Below, in pieces: positions 1-6,689 of a stretch of 14,126 nt of DNA. The stretch is from Archaeoglobaceae archaeon (GTDB taxonomy: Archaea; Halobacteriota; Archaeoglobi; Archaeoglobales; Archaeoglobaceae): positions 1 to 14,126 of the forward strand of contig JALWBF010000034.1 in the NCBI GenBank assembly GCA_027016055.1, written 5' to 3'. How positions within the stretch are numbered: the first letter of the stretch is position 1; every line of letters starts with the position of its first letter. A model generated the notes under the pieces. It did no database searches. It was not told where the DNA came from and was given only the letters and a program-made list of their open reading frames with translations. The translations under genes and the position numbers were made by a program.

Positions 1-129
1 ACTGAGGAAATGATCGATAGTCTCAAGGAGTTACCAGAGTTGATAAAGGAATTAACGCAGGAGATTAGAGAGCTTAGAGAGACAATTAAAGTCGAAAGAA
101 GAGAATTAGATAAAGAAAAGAAACAATAA
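1..129 (+). CDS. C-terminal end of a coiled-coil protein (5' end outside window)
   Basis: The first base starts an open frame that ends at TAA 127-129 and gives 42 residues. They are almost all E, K, R, L and I in a heptad-like spacing (for example ELTQEIRELRETIKVERREL), so this is a charged helix or coiled-coil tail. No domain can be recognised from so short a piece. It is the only plus-strand gene in the first 4 kb and converges on the VapBC-like pair. If the frame at 9813-10220 is the N-terminal half of a split integrase, the C-terminal half should lie at the left end of the element on the plus strand, which is the orientation of this fragment. That link is speculation, because no recombinase motif is visible here. 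Confidence 0.7.
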   Translation, partial: TEEMIDSLKELPELIKELTQEIRELRETIKVERRELDKEKKQ

Positions 130-170
130 AATTTATTTACTTTCCATATCAAAAATTTTAATCTTTAACG

Positions 171-596
171 TCAATCGGTAGTAATAGGAATATAATCGCA
201 TTGGATGCCTAACATCTTAGAGGCTTTTCTAATATCTGAATCAGTAGTATATAGCTTTAAGGAGTACTTCTTCGCAATCGCAAGGAGATAGCAGTCAGTA
301 TATGATAATCCCAAACTTCTGAACCTCATATTATATTGTCCTGCTGAAATAGAGATGTTATCGTCAATTCTCATTAGAATGACGCTCGACTTAATCCGGA
401 AAATTTCATCCTGTACCTTGGATTTATTGTATCCTCGTCTTAATAGCTGATAACATAACTCTGCAATGACTGGTTCAATCGTATAACCCTTTCTTGTATT
501 TCTTTTTACTTCATTCCATGATCTATACCATTTTTCCGGTAAGTTACCCAGAATTACAAGGAAAAGATAGCCCGTATCAAATAAATAGGCGGTCAT
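171..596 (-). CDS. vapC: VapC-like PIN-domain ribonuclease toxin
   Basis: This 141-residue protein has the length and acidic pattern of a PIN domain: D7 in YLFDTGYLF, E46 in IAELCY, D101 in LSYTDCYLLAIA, and D119 and D121 in YTTDSDI. In the family these residues hold Mg2+ or Mn2+ in the RNase site, and VapC toxins cleave tRNA or rRNA when not held by an antitoxin. The ATG at 596 lies 12 nt after the stop of a small upstream gene (609-776), the usual antitoxin-toxin order. No strong ribosome binding site precedes it, so translation is probably coupled. The PIN fold is well supported. The toxin role is inferred from size and context. Confidence 0.85.
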   Translation of the reverse strand: MTAYLFDTGYLFLVILGNLPEKWYRSWNEVKRNTRKGYTIEPVIAELCYQLLRRGYNKSKVQDEIFRIKSSVILMRIDDNISISAGQYNMRFRSLGLSYTDCYLLAIAKKYSLKLYTTDSDIRKASKMLGIQCDYIPITTD

Positions 597-608
597 TGCA
601 GAATTACA

Positions 609-776
609 TTATTCTTTATCAAATAAGCATGCTCTTCTTAGTATAATTTTACCTCCTTCATTAACAGCATATATTACGCAATTCCCTTCTTTGGAAATTA
701 TCAACGCTTCACCAGGTGCTAATTTCTCATATATAGGTTCTTCCTTTCTTTCCCTTATCTTTGATTCTTCCATCAT
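609..776 (-). CDS. Small VapB-like antitoxin candidate
   Basis: This 55-residue protein starts at ATG 776 behind a strong GAGGGGGTGA ribosome binding site (about 780-789) and ends at TAA 609-611. It sits directly upstream of the PIN toxin gene with 12 nt between them. The sequence has a charged N-terminus (MMEESKIRERKEE) followed by a beta-rich core (GEALIISKEGNCVIYAVNEG, then GKIILRRA). This could be a short AbrB/SpoVT-like or other beta-type antitoxin, but no family is certain. The role as partner of VapC is inferred from gene order, size and the shared transcript. A second ATG at 773 is also possible. Confidence 0.65.
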   Translation of the reverse strand: MMEESKIRERKEEPIYEKLAPGEALIISKEGNCVIYAVNEGGKIILRRACLFDKE

Positions 777-863
777 TTCTCACCCCCTCTATTTCTAAAT
801 CTTACCATATTTAATTATTTGGTATACCCTTAATCAAAATCATATTTTTATTTTTTGCAAGCT

Positions 864-977
864 ATGCATTCGATTTTTGCGTGCGTGCTATTCAAGAAGA
901 GGGGCTTAGAAGTTGTAGAAGAGGGTTGGGATCTTCATCCCGCTAAGCTCTTCACGAGTCAGGTTAGAAAAATATAA
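864..977 (+). pseudogene. Possible 37-codon gene or gene remnant
   Basis: In the 777-1019 gap an ATG at 864 opens a 37-codon frame ending at TAA 977. The product contains a compact, protein-like run (RGLEVVEEGWDLHPAKLFTS). The bases are clearly richer in G and C than the AT-rich flanks, as if a piece of another gene were stranded here. No ribosome binding site precedes the ATG. I do not recognise the source. It may be a decayed gene end or may be noncoding. Confidence 0.25.
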
Positions 978-1019
978 TAATACAAAGGTTACAGATCGGG
1001 AAGGATCGTTTTATAGCTC

Positions 1020-1880
1020 TTATAGACCACGTCGTGGAGTCTTCAGCTTAAATTTACCTACTTCTTGTAGGATCTCACTGAATTTTCGATCTTTCTTATA
1101 GAAAAGCACATAATCTTTATCTTCGCAACTATATTTAATTTTTATCTCCGTTTCAGCCGGTTTTCTGACATTATCTCCGGTTACTCTTATTTTAAACGTG
1201 ATTCCATCCGTTGATAATTTAGATGTTAATTCAGATGAGACGTTATTTGGATTCTTTGGTAGTTTAAGACAAATTCTTGGATATAATTCATCGCCGTATT
1301 CACTATGGACTTTAATTAAGTAAAACTCTTCGTTATTCTTTTCATCGATTACGTCATATACGTCAAAGAGCAGAAGTTTCGCCGAACCTTTAGCGGGTAT
1401 GTTTGTGACATGACAGTATTTTAGACCATCCATACCCTCTCCAATCTTTATCGGCATCGTCCACGGTAAAGCTTCATCTAGAACCATTGGTTCTTTATAA
1501 GATGTTAAATATAAACAATATTTATATTCTGTCTCAAGTCTAGATATAGGTATTACTTTGACACATTTGTCGCATCTATATTGTAAGCTACAACGACTAT
1601 CTTCCTTTTTAACTATAAGATCGTGTGGTATTATATTATCATCACCAATTTTAATTGTTAGAAATCCTGTTGCATTAGTAACCTGAAGAGAGCCGTATTC
1701 ATGCTTAACGCTCAGTATAATTCTTGCCGATTCCTCGAACCTTTGGATTATTATGTCTCCAAATCCGAGTATTGCCAGTCTTAATTGCTGATATGCTACC
1801 ACGGTAAGACCGCCAATAATCGCAAATAAACCGTTTACAATTGCATCAGGGATATTTGTTTTAAGCTTCAGAACTATCAC
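1020..1880 (-). CDS. Membrane-anchored protein of unknown function, possibly the second half of a frameshifted gene
   Basis: This frame gives 286 residues from GTG 1880. A hydrophobic segment at about residues 13-32 is followed by a long beta-rich region with cysteines C97, C103 and C106 (RCDKC). I do not recognise a family. The start is poor: GTG 1880 has no ribosome binding site. The frame stays open upstream through another hydrophobic stretch (KEVLAIIVLAAIVIVLK) and into the end of the gene at 1925-2923, with no ATG, GTG or TTG codon seen before 1880. The two frames are related by a -1 shift, and an A8 run lies at the junction. The protein may therefore be made as a fusion with the upstream secreted and membrane domain. 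A homopolymer sequencing error would look the same. Confidence 0.7.
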   Translation of the reverse strand: MIVLKLKTNIPDAIVNGLFAIIGGLTVVAYQQLRLAILGFGDIIIQRFEESARIILSVKHEYGSLQVTNATGFLTIKIGDDNIIPHDLIVKKEDSRCSLQYRCDKCVKVIPISRLETEYKYCLYLTSYKEPMVLDEALPWTMPIKIGEGMDGLKYCHVTNIPAKGSAKLLLFDVYDVIDEKNNEEFYLIKVHSEYGDELYPRICLKLPKNPNNVSSELTSKLSTDGITFKIRVTGDNVRKPAETEIKIKYSCEDKDYVLFYKKDRKFSEILQEVGKFKLKTPRRGL

Positions 1881-1924
1881 TATCGCCGCAAGTACAATAA
1901 TGGCTAAAACTTCTTTAGTAGTTA

Positions 1925-2923
1925 TTATAATTTTGATGTTTTTTTTAGTCTCACATAGATGCCCTTTAAAAGTTGATAAACCGAATAAGCAGAAGCTGGA
2001 ATTCCTAAAATTATGGCAGTAAATGATAGAGGCCCTATTAGAGTGTTTGGTGTGACATACTCTATGTTTAATTCTCCCGGGGAAGTTCCACCAGTGTATT
2101 TAAGAATAGGCTGACCTCTCCTAACTGTAATGTTAACTGGAAGAGGATGTTTACTCACTGGCTCGCTCATCTTCCAATCCCAGTATTCTATAGCTTCAAA
2201 CTTTCCGAGATTCCCTGCCTTGTAGAACTCCCCTAGGGATATATATTCTAGCGAAGTATCTGCTTGACGTAAAGAGGCATCATCAGGAAGAATTATGAAA
2301 ACGTTAATTGTGATTGGTTTCAAGCTTTCATCTTTATGTTTTTTAACATATTCTTTGACGGGCTTTGGAATCAATTTTTCGATGTCAATTTTTAAACTTA
2401 GCATCCAGTTATTGAAAGATTCCCAAAAATAACCTCTTCTGATAGCTACGTCTTTGGCAGTATAATGAAAAGCAACATCATAGAACCGAAAAGATTTGGC
2501 CACTGAGGGATCAAATTCAATTACTAACTTATCTTCTTCGAGGGTATATTTTAAAAAGGATCCTTCAACTGTATAAGCTTCAGGATAGAAGCAAAAATCT
2601 TCAATCCCGTTTGGTAATTCTAATTCAAGGTAGAATGGGTGAGTGGCTGTAGAATTTAAGAATTCAAATCGTATTTTTATCCACACATCTATCGTTCCAT
2701 CGTCATTTACTTGAATTAACTCATACCATCGCCAAATATGCCAATCTTTATCCGTACATCCAAGTATATTCTCTGCTTGAGCGATTGAGATTGCTGGTAA
2801 CAATATGAGGAAAGTAAACATAACGGATCCAATATTTCTCAAAGGTATCTTTCTATTAACCCACCAGCTCTTATTCATTAGGCGGAAACAACCATCTTCT
2901 TTTCTCTTATTCTCAATTAACAT
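1925..2923 (-). CDS. Secreted or membrane-anchored protein with an extracellular domain
   Basis: The 332-residue product has a basic N-terminus and a hydrophobic stretch (SVMFTFLILLPAISIAQA) resembling a signal peptide with a possible cleavage site after AQA. A large beta-rich, aromatic extracellular region follows, then a C-terminal membrane segment at about residues 296-318 (PLSFTAIILGIPASAYSVYQ) and a basic cytoplasmic tail. The topology is outside domain plus one anchor. I do not recognise the domain. Possible starts are ATG 2923 and ATG 2878, neither with a clear ribosome binding site, and 2878 would give a more compact signal peptide. The 3' end holds an A8 run in which a -1 slip would enter the frame of 1020-1880. 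The upstream gap carries a structured repeat cluster that may control this gene. Confidence 0.75.
   Translation of the reverse strand: MLIENKRKEDGCFRLMNKSWWVNRKIPLRNIGSVMFTFLILLPAISIAQAENILGCTDKDWHIWRWYELIQVNDDGTIDVWIKIRFEFLNSTATHPFYLELELPNGIEDFCFYPEAYTVEGSFLKYTLEEDKLVIEFDPSVAKSFRFYDVAFHYTAKDVAIRRGYFWESFNNWMLSLKIDIEKLIPKPVKEYVKKHKDESLKPITINVFIILPDDASLRQADTSLEYISLGEFYKAGNLGKFEAIEYWDWKMSEPVSKHPLPVNITVRRGQPILKYTGGTSPGELNIEYVTPNTLIGPLSFTAIILGIPASAYSVYQLLKGIYVRLKKTSKL
1939..1946 (-). other. A8 slippery run, candidate -1 frameshift site
   Basis: On the minus strand the last codons of the 1925-2923 gene read CTA AAA AAA ACA, which holds the slippery heptamer A AAA AAA. A -1 slip continues as AAC ATC AAA ATT and stays open into the 1020-1880 frame, so one protein of roughly 610-630 residues would result. 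The function as a recoding site, or a site of transcriptional slippage, is inferred. Confidence 0.4.
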
Positions 2924-2994
2924 TATAATACTAAAAACTTAACTTAACTTGATAAAGATTTTGATTTTAGAAATAAGATACGAAGATTGATGTT

Positions 2995-3197
2995 GTTGAA
3001 GACGTTGTCAACGTTTTCTTTTCTTTAGACAATTGGTTGAATGAAGAAGATGTTAGTTCGTTGATTGTTTAAGAGTTGATAATTTTAATTATCAACTTGA
3101 TTATCAACTTAGTTATCAACTCATCATCGTTGACTATACTTCTTCTTAACTTCTTTATTATATTTATCGCTAAAAAAGTCGTTAAAGACGTTGTCAA
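2995..3197. repeat. Structured repeat cluster in a 294-bp gene-free gap
   Basis: The gap 2924-3217 has no convincing gene. At 2995-3017 lies a 23-bp element beginning GTTGAAGACGTTGTCAACGT, with the odd palindrome ACGTTG-T-CAACGT inside it. A close relative, GTCGTTAAAGACGTTGTCAA, lies at 3178-3197. Between them TTATCAACTT repeats directly at 3089, 3101 and 3113 with a 12-bp period (the third ends in C), and the inverted copy GAGTTGATAA is at 3073-3082. The first element recurs exactly at 6159-6181. Such clusters act as operators or as plasmid or viral origins. Which applies here cannot be told from sequence alone. Confidence 0.75.
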
Positions 3198-3217
3198 TAA
3201 TATTTATATTTTATTTT

Positions 3218-3754
3218 TTATTGATTTGTTGGTAAGAGGAATAGGTCACCATGACCGTATAACACTTCGTAATATATCAGCAAGGCAGTTAATATTATTA
3301 TAATTACAGCAAATAAATCTTCACTTCTTGATCCTGTTCTAATCAGTCCGATTCCATACCTCTTTCTTTTGGGCCAGAACCAATTTACACCCGTCGGATT
3401 TAGGCTATCACTAATTAAATGGGAAAGGTAACCTAAGAAGAATCCGAATGCCAAGAATAAACTTACTTTGAAATACCAGAGTATAAGGAGAAGAATTCCG
3501 GTGAAAAGACCCGCTCCAAATAAGCTGTGCGTCCAGCCTCTGTGTCCCGTTGTCTTTCGAATTGCCGCAGATAATATACTCCAATATCCTCTGCTGATAT
3601 ACGCTCTTGGATGATCTATATCCGGAAATATCGAGCCAAATAAAGCTAAAATTAAAGCATAAATAAAAGGATCGTATTTATTAAGAATTGGGAATAATTC
3701 GTAAATTCCTAAAATCATAAAAAAGGAGAAAAGCATATGTGTATTGTGCCTCAT
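3218..3754 (-). CDS. YdjM/DUF457-type membrane-bound metal-dependent hydrolase
   Basis: This 178-residue membrane protein carries the family's metal-site motifs: N-terminal H3 and H6 (MRHNTHMLFS), FPDIDHP at 43-49, HRGWTHS at 71-77 and SHLISDSLNPTG at 111-122. Hydrophobic helices lie between them at roughly 8-20, 30-43, 80-95, 97-115 and 147-163. The family, known from E. coli YdjM and many archaeal genomes and plasmids, is predicted to hydrolyse an unknown substrate at the membrane. Its ATG at 3754 follows the stop of the zinc-finger gene by 6 nt, so the two form an operon and translation is probably coupled. The substrate is unknown. Confidence 0.85.
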   Translation of the reverse strand: MRHNTHMLFSFFMILGIYELFPILNKYDPFIYALILALFGSIFPDIDHPRAYISRGYWSILSAAIRKTTGHRGWTHSLFGAGLFTGILLLILWYFKVSLFLAFGFFLGYLSHLISDSLNPTGVNWFWPKRKRYGIGLIRTGSRSEDLFAVIIIILTALLIYYEVLYGHGDLFLLPTNQ

Positions 3755-3760
3755 AATTCA

Positions 3761-4036
3761 TCAAAAGAGGTCAAATAAACCTTTCTTTTTCTTTTTGGCA
3801 GTCTTCTTTTGACTCTTTTTTTGGGTTTTCTTCTTTCCAGTAGATTTACACTTGCTCTTCTTTTTAGGTTGCTCTTTTAACCCCATCGCACCCATTAAAT
3901 CAAACGTTGCCGGATTCAGAAATCGAATCTTTCCACCAAAACCTGTGTCTATTTTCTCTGTATGAGCTTTCGTTATGTGTTGTTTTAGTCCTCTTTCAGT
4001 ATCAAACAATTTTCCACAATAAGGACATCTTGGCAT
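3761..4036 (-). CDS. C2H2 zinc-finger protein with lysine-rich tail
   Basis: This 91-residue protein opens with a classic C2H2 finger: C4 and C7 in CPYCGK, then H20 and H25 in LKQHITKAH. From about residue 57 it turns into a lysine-rich basic tail that ends in GLFDLF. Small single-finger proteins like this are typical of archaeal viruses and plasmids, where they act as DNA-binding regulators. The basic tail would add nonspecific DNA contact. The ATG at 4036 is fixed by the ribosome binding site AAAGGAGTT (4044-4052). It is the first gene of an operon with the membrane hydrolase, and its promoter mirrors that of the RHH gene at 4221. Confidence 0.85.
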   Translation of the reverse strand: MPRCPYCGKLFDTERGLKQHITKAHTEKIDTGFGGKIRFLNPATFDLMGAMGLKEQPKKKSKCKSTGKKKTQKKSQKKTAKKKKKGLFDLF

Positions 4037-4078
4037 TTATATCAACTCCTTTAACCGATAAGCAAAGTTATTTTACAG

Positions 4079-4189
4079 TTACTTAAACGTTACTGAACCG
4101 TAACAGAATAATCCAATCTAACCATTAGAATATAATTAATAAGGTAATATTATAGCTGATGTAATTATTTCATCGTAACATTTAAGTAA
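4079..4189. promoter_or_regulatory. Mirrored divergent promoters and operators for the zinc-finger and RHH genes
   Basis: TTACTTAAACGTTAC at 4079-4093 and GTAACATTTAAGTAA at 4175-4189 are inverted copies, matching at 14 of 15 positions. Each contains a TATA-like TTTAAGTA facing outward: minus at about 4081-4088, about 49 nt before the zinc-finger ATG, and plus at about 4181-4188, about 37 nt before the RHH ATG. Extra arms GTTAC and GTAAC at 4089-4104 and another GTAAC at 4186-4190 extend the pattern. A regulator binding GTAAC half-sites could control both genes together. That role is inferred. Confidence 0.55.
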
Positions 4190-4220
4190 CGATTACGTAT
4201 AAATAAAATCGGTGGTAAGA

Positions 4221-4373
4221 ATGGCCGTATCCGTTAAAATCGAAATTCCGGAAGGTATGTATAAGGAAATCAAAAAATTGGTCGATAAAAAGCTGTTTAG
4301 GAACGTTGCAGACTTTTTCTATATCGCCGGACAGAAAGAACTGTATAACATCAAAAGCTTGGAGAAGAAGTAA
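4221..4373 (+). CDS. Small RHH-like DNA-binding protein
   Basis: ATG 4221 opens a 50-codon gene behind GGTGGT at 4211-4216 and ends at TAA 4371-4373. The product starts with a short beta strand (VSVKIEIPE, 3-11). A first helix follows (MYKEIKKLVDKKL), then the turn FRNVADF and a second helix (FFYIAGQKELYNI). This is the pattern of an Arc/MetJ/CopG RHH dimer, in which the strand enters the major groove. It is read divergently from the zinc-finger gene through mirrored promoters, and converges on the PIN-like gene whose end lies 6 nt away. It could be an autorepressor or an antitoxin. No partner of the same operon is present. Confidence 0.75.
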   Translation: MAVSVKIEIPEGMYKEIKKLVDKKLFRNVADFFYIAGQKELYNIKSLEKK

Positions 4374-4379
4374 ATGTTG

Positions 4380-5069
4380 CTATTTACTTACAACATCTTT
4401 AACATGACACAATTCAAAATCTGGATTAAAAGATGGAAGTATTAAGCAATTCTCTTCGATGAACTTTTTAATTTTATCTTTCTTAGAAAGAATATGTTTC
4501 CAATCAAGGGTAACTAAAATCAGTTTTCCTCGTATATCTGAAAGAACAACACAATCCATAATAACTTTACTATCGCCTATATTATCAATTATTGCTCTTA
4601 GTAGATCCTCCCAGGACGTTTTATTATAACCCATTCCAGGATACTTTCTTTCAAATTCAGCATCAGCGTTGATAATTTCTTTGATAAGTTGATGCCTGGC
4701 TCGTATTAGTCGCCTACTAAACAACTGCTCTATTGTCCTGAAAGACTCTACAGTCTTTTCAATTTTACTGCGCTCAATTAAACTAATTAACGCTTTAAAA
4801 TGATCCTGAAGCTTACTATCGACTTCAAGTTCATTAAGATCTTTATTCTCTATAATAGCTTGAATTATCTTACGGTATAATTGTATTCTTCGTCGCTTTA
4901 CAGAATGCATTTCCCTGTCAACGTTTTTTGATGTAATTTTGTAGTAGCTCTCATCTTCCAAGAGTAATTCACATTCCTTACCAAAAGGTTCGAGATACTC
5001 CCCATTAAAATATGATGCATATCCTATTATCACTGATGTATCTAAGAAGTACTCTACCAAAATTATCAC
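4380..5069 (-). CDS. Large PIN-like nuclease-fold protein
   Basis: The N-terminus (EYFLDTSVIIGYA, D10) and the later motifs IMDCVVLSD (D172, D178) and LILVTLDWKHI (D189) are the strands and acidic residues of a PIN fold. A helical insert of about 120 residues separates the first from the last two, making the 229-residue protein much longer than a VapC toxin. The gene overlaps the one upstream (5066-6037) by 4 nt as GTGA. GTG 5069 is the longest start. TTG 5060 has a better placed ribosome binding site (AGGTGAT, 4 nt before it) and gives MVEYFLDTSV, so the true start may be there. The coupled pair suggests a two-protein toxin-antitoxin or defence module, but that is inference. Confidence 0.7.
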   Translation of the reverse strand: MIILVEYFLDTSVIIGYASYFNGEYLEPFGKECELLLEDESYYKITSKNVDREMHSVKRRRIQLYRKIIQAIIENKDLNELEVDSKLQDHFKALISLIERSKIEKTVESFRTIEQLFSRRLIRARHQLIKEIINADAEFERKYPGMGYNKTSWEDLLRAIIDNIGDSKVIMDCVVLSDIRGKLILVTLDWKHILSKKDKIKKFIEENCLILPSFNPDFELCHVKDVVSK

Positions 5070-6037
5070 CTTTTTATATTTTCTGTTTGTAATTTATAAT
5101 ATTGCTTTGTTGCCTCATCCCACTCCAATCTTTTCTTAAGATAATCCTCAGATGGAAGTATATCAACTTTTAATGCTTCTTCTTCAATTTTAGGTAGCTT
5201 ATCTTCCACCTCCCTACTTAGTTTTTCTTGGTTAATCTCAAGCCAATATCGAATTTCCTCCGCTTGTGAACCCTTAATCGTCTTTATCGCTATATATGTT
5301 GCAGGTAATTTCCATACATTTTCATCATAGAATTCATATGCCTCTTTTAGGAAGTTAACATGATCTGATTTGAGACTTCTACTATTAAATCTTTCTTCAA
5401 TCCCTATTACAAATTCATCAAGAAGAGACGTATATTCGATGACGACATCTGCAATTTCATCAAGCTTGGAGATCGCCAGATGTAACTTAGTAATCGAATG
5501 AGAAATATAATCAACCGAGAATGATGTAAAGAAGCCTAATAAAGTTTCACGAGGCTCAGCGATGTAGCTCAATAAACTATCAATAAATTCGCTGAAATTC
5601 TCCTTCAAATTGATATTCGCTCTGTAAATATCTCGAAACTCTTCTGGAGCTTCTTCCTGGTACAAAATCGCTAAGTATTCTAATAATGTTCTAAATAAAA
5701 TGCTATATTTATCAATAACATTTTCGATGGTCTTTTTGAGCTCTTCTTTGGAAACTCCTAATTCGCTTAATTCTCTATCAGAAATGTTTTTCCTTCTAAA
5801 GTTCGGACTAAGAAAGTCTTTTATTGCTTTTCGAGCTCCCCAAACATATTTTCCCCTTAAATACCATGAACGTGTAATATCCAAATCAAGCTCTTCGATA
5901 ATATCGTATAGTATTTTATGCACCTTTGTTTCCGATAACTTTTCTTTTGAATATCCTTTTTCTTCAAGATATTCATCTAATACACTCAATATCAAAAGCG
6001 ATCTATCCTCATCATAATTGTGAAACATAGTAACCAT
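5066..6037 (-). CDS. Large helical protein coupled to the PIN-like gene
   Basis: This 323-residue protein is predicted to be almost wholly alpha-helical, rich in E, K, L and I, without membrane segments. Residues about 33-70 (for example TKVHKILYDIIEELDLDIT, then YLRGKYVWG) faintly resemble the start of Panacea-type antitoxin domains, but I cannot confirm this. Translation starts at ATG 6037 with GAGATGA just upstream; ATG 6028 is an alternative. Its stop overlaps the start of the PIN-like gene by 4 nt, so both proteins are probably made in linked amounts and may bind each other. The upstream gap holds repeats and palindromes that could be its operators. Function is unknown. Confidence 0.65.
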   Translation of the reverse strand: MVTMFHNYDEDRSLLILSVLDEYLEEKGYSKEKLSETKVHKILYDIIEELDLDITRSWYLRGKYVWGARKAIKDFLSPNFRRKNISDRELSELGVSKEELKKTIENVIDKYSILFRTLLEYLAILYQEEAPEEFRDIYRANINLKENFSEFIDSLLSYIAEPRETLLGFFTSFSVDYISHSITKLHLAISKLDEIADVVIEYTSLLDEFVIGIEERFNSRSLKSDHVNFLKEAYEFYDENVWKLPATYIAIKTIKGSQAEEIRYWLEINQEKLSREVEDKLPKIEEEALKVDILPSEDYLKKRLEWDEATKQYYKLQTENIKR

Positions 6038-6155
6038 TAATTCATCTCTAAACTTTCAAATTGTTAAATCTTACTCTCCATGGTATTATATTAAAGTCCT
6101 ATAAAATCTAAAATAAATATAAAGGTTTTTTTCGATTTTTGTTGACGTTAAAGTA

Positions 6156-6181
6156 GTCGTTGAAGACGTTGTCAACGTTTT
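6156..6181. repeat. Second copy of the dispersed 23-bp repeat
   Basis: Positions 6159-6181 match 2995-3017 exactly over 23 bp, beginning GTTGAAGACGTTGTCAACGT. The three bases before it (GTC) extend the match to the related copy at 3178-3197 (19 of 20). Both sites lie upstream of minus-strand element genes, which suggests a shared regulator or a replication or partition protein. Confidence 0.75.
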
Positions 6182-6259
6182 TATTTCTCAGGATCGAAAA
6201 AAATGGAGAAAAGAGTTCTTGAGAAATGGAGAAGTCGGTCTATGAAGGATGTGTTTGAT

Positions 6260-6434
6260 CGTCATGACATGTCATTCATATATAGTCATAACATGTCATG
6301 ACGATAGGTGTAGATTCATGGATTTTTATAGAGAACTTCTATTCTCTTCTTCCCCTTAATACTCTATTCTATGATTTTTATTAGTGAAGTAGATAAAACA
6401 ACCCTCGTTCCCAACGTCATGACATGTCATGACG
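6260..6434. promoter_or_regulatory. Three copies of a 20-bp palindrome
   Basis: CGTCATGACATGTCATGACG at 6415-6434 is a perfect 20-bp palindrome. Two imperfect copies lie at 6260-6279 (right arm decayed) and 6284-6303 (AGTCATAACATGTCATGACG), their starts 24 bp apart. The core ACATGTCAT is kept in all three. Two close sites plus one distant site is a common operator layout for a dimeric regulator with looping. Binding by a local RHH, AbrB-like or unknown protein is inferred. Confidence 0.65.
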
Positions 6435-6476
6435 GATTACAGGGAATGCTTTTATGGACGGAAGAAGATGTTTTTA

Positions 6477-6689
6477 TCAGAGTTTAGTTATAATAATCTT
6501 ATTTTCTTTTGGATCAACTTCTACTCTGACCTCTTCACCGTTAAAGAAGTTAAGGAGTTCCATAACTTTTTTCTTAAGATATAGTCTACCTCCGCCATCT
6601 TTGTCAATATATATCTTTCCTACGGTAACAAATGGTTGGTCCAGATCTTTTTTAACTAACTTTGTTTTTTGGGTGCTCATATTTCCCAT
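6477..6689 (-). CDS. AbrB/MazE-like DNA-binding protein, minus-strand copy
   Basis: This 70-residue protein has a swapped-hairpin AbrB-type core: VTVGKIYIDKDGGGRLYLKK, helix VMELLNFF, then NGEEVRVEVDPKENKIIITK. The start ATG 6689 is chosen because a minus-strand TATA box (TTATATA, 6711-6717) lies 25 nt upstream, which predicts a leaderless mRNA beginning at that codon. ATG 6680 is the alternative. Its core matches the divergent gene at 6835 closely (VGKIYIDKDGGGRLYLKK against VGKVYIDKYGAGRVYITK), so the two are paralogues. Such proteins bind promoters as dimers and often repress themselves. The shared repeats between the two genes are likely targets. An N-terminal extension of about 18 residues distinguishes it from its partner. 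Confidence 0.8.
   Translation of the reverse strand: MGNMSTQKTKLVKKDLDQPFVTVGKIYIDKDGGGRLYLKKKVMELLNFFNGEEVRVEVDPKENKIIITKL

Larger units (their letters stand above)
6038..6476. other. 439-bp gene-free region with repeats and palindromes
   Basis: No convincing gene is present. From left to right it holds the AT-rich upstream region of the helical-protein gene with a possible minus-strand TATA element (TTTATATTTATT, about 6112-6125). Next come the second copy of the 2995-type repeat (6156-6181) and then three copies of a CGTCATGACATG-type palindrome (6260-6303 and 6415-6434). A 32-codon frame from ATG 6203 reads through two palindromes and is not believed. Confidence 0.6.

Noticed and set aside
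3076..3303. Plus-strand 75-codon frame rich in Ile, Asn and Leu
   Set aside because: It is a translation of the TTATCAACTT repeats and runs antisense into the hydrolase gene.
4916..4930. GTCAACGTTTT shared with the dispersed 23-bp repeat
   Set aside because: It lies inside the PIN-like coding frame and matches only 11 bases, so chance is likely.
6203..6301. 32-codon plus-strand frame through the palindromes
   Set aside because: It has no ribosome binding site, and its second half is only the palindrome sequence.
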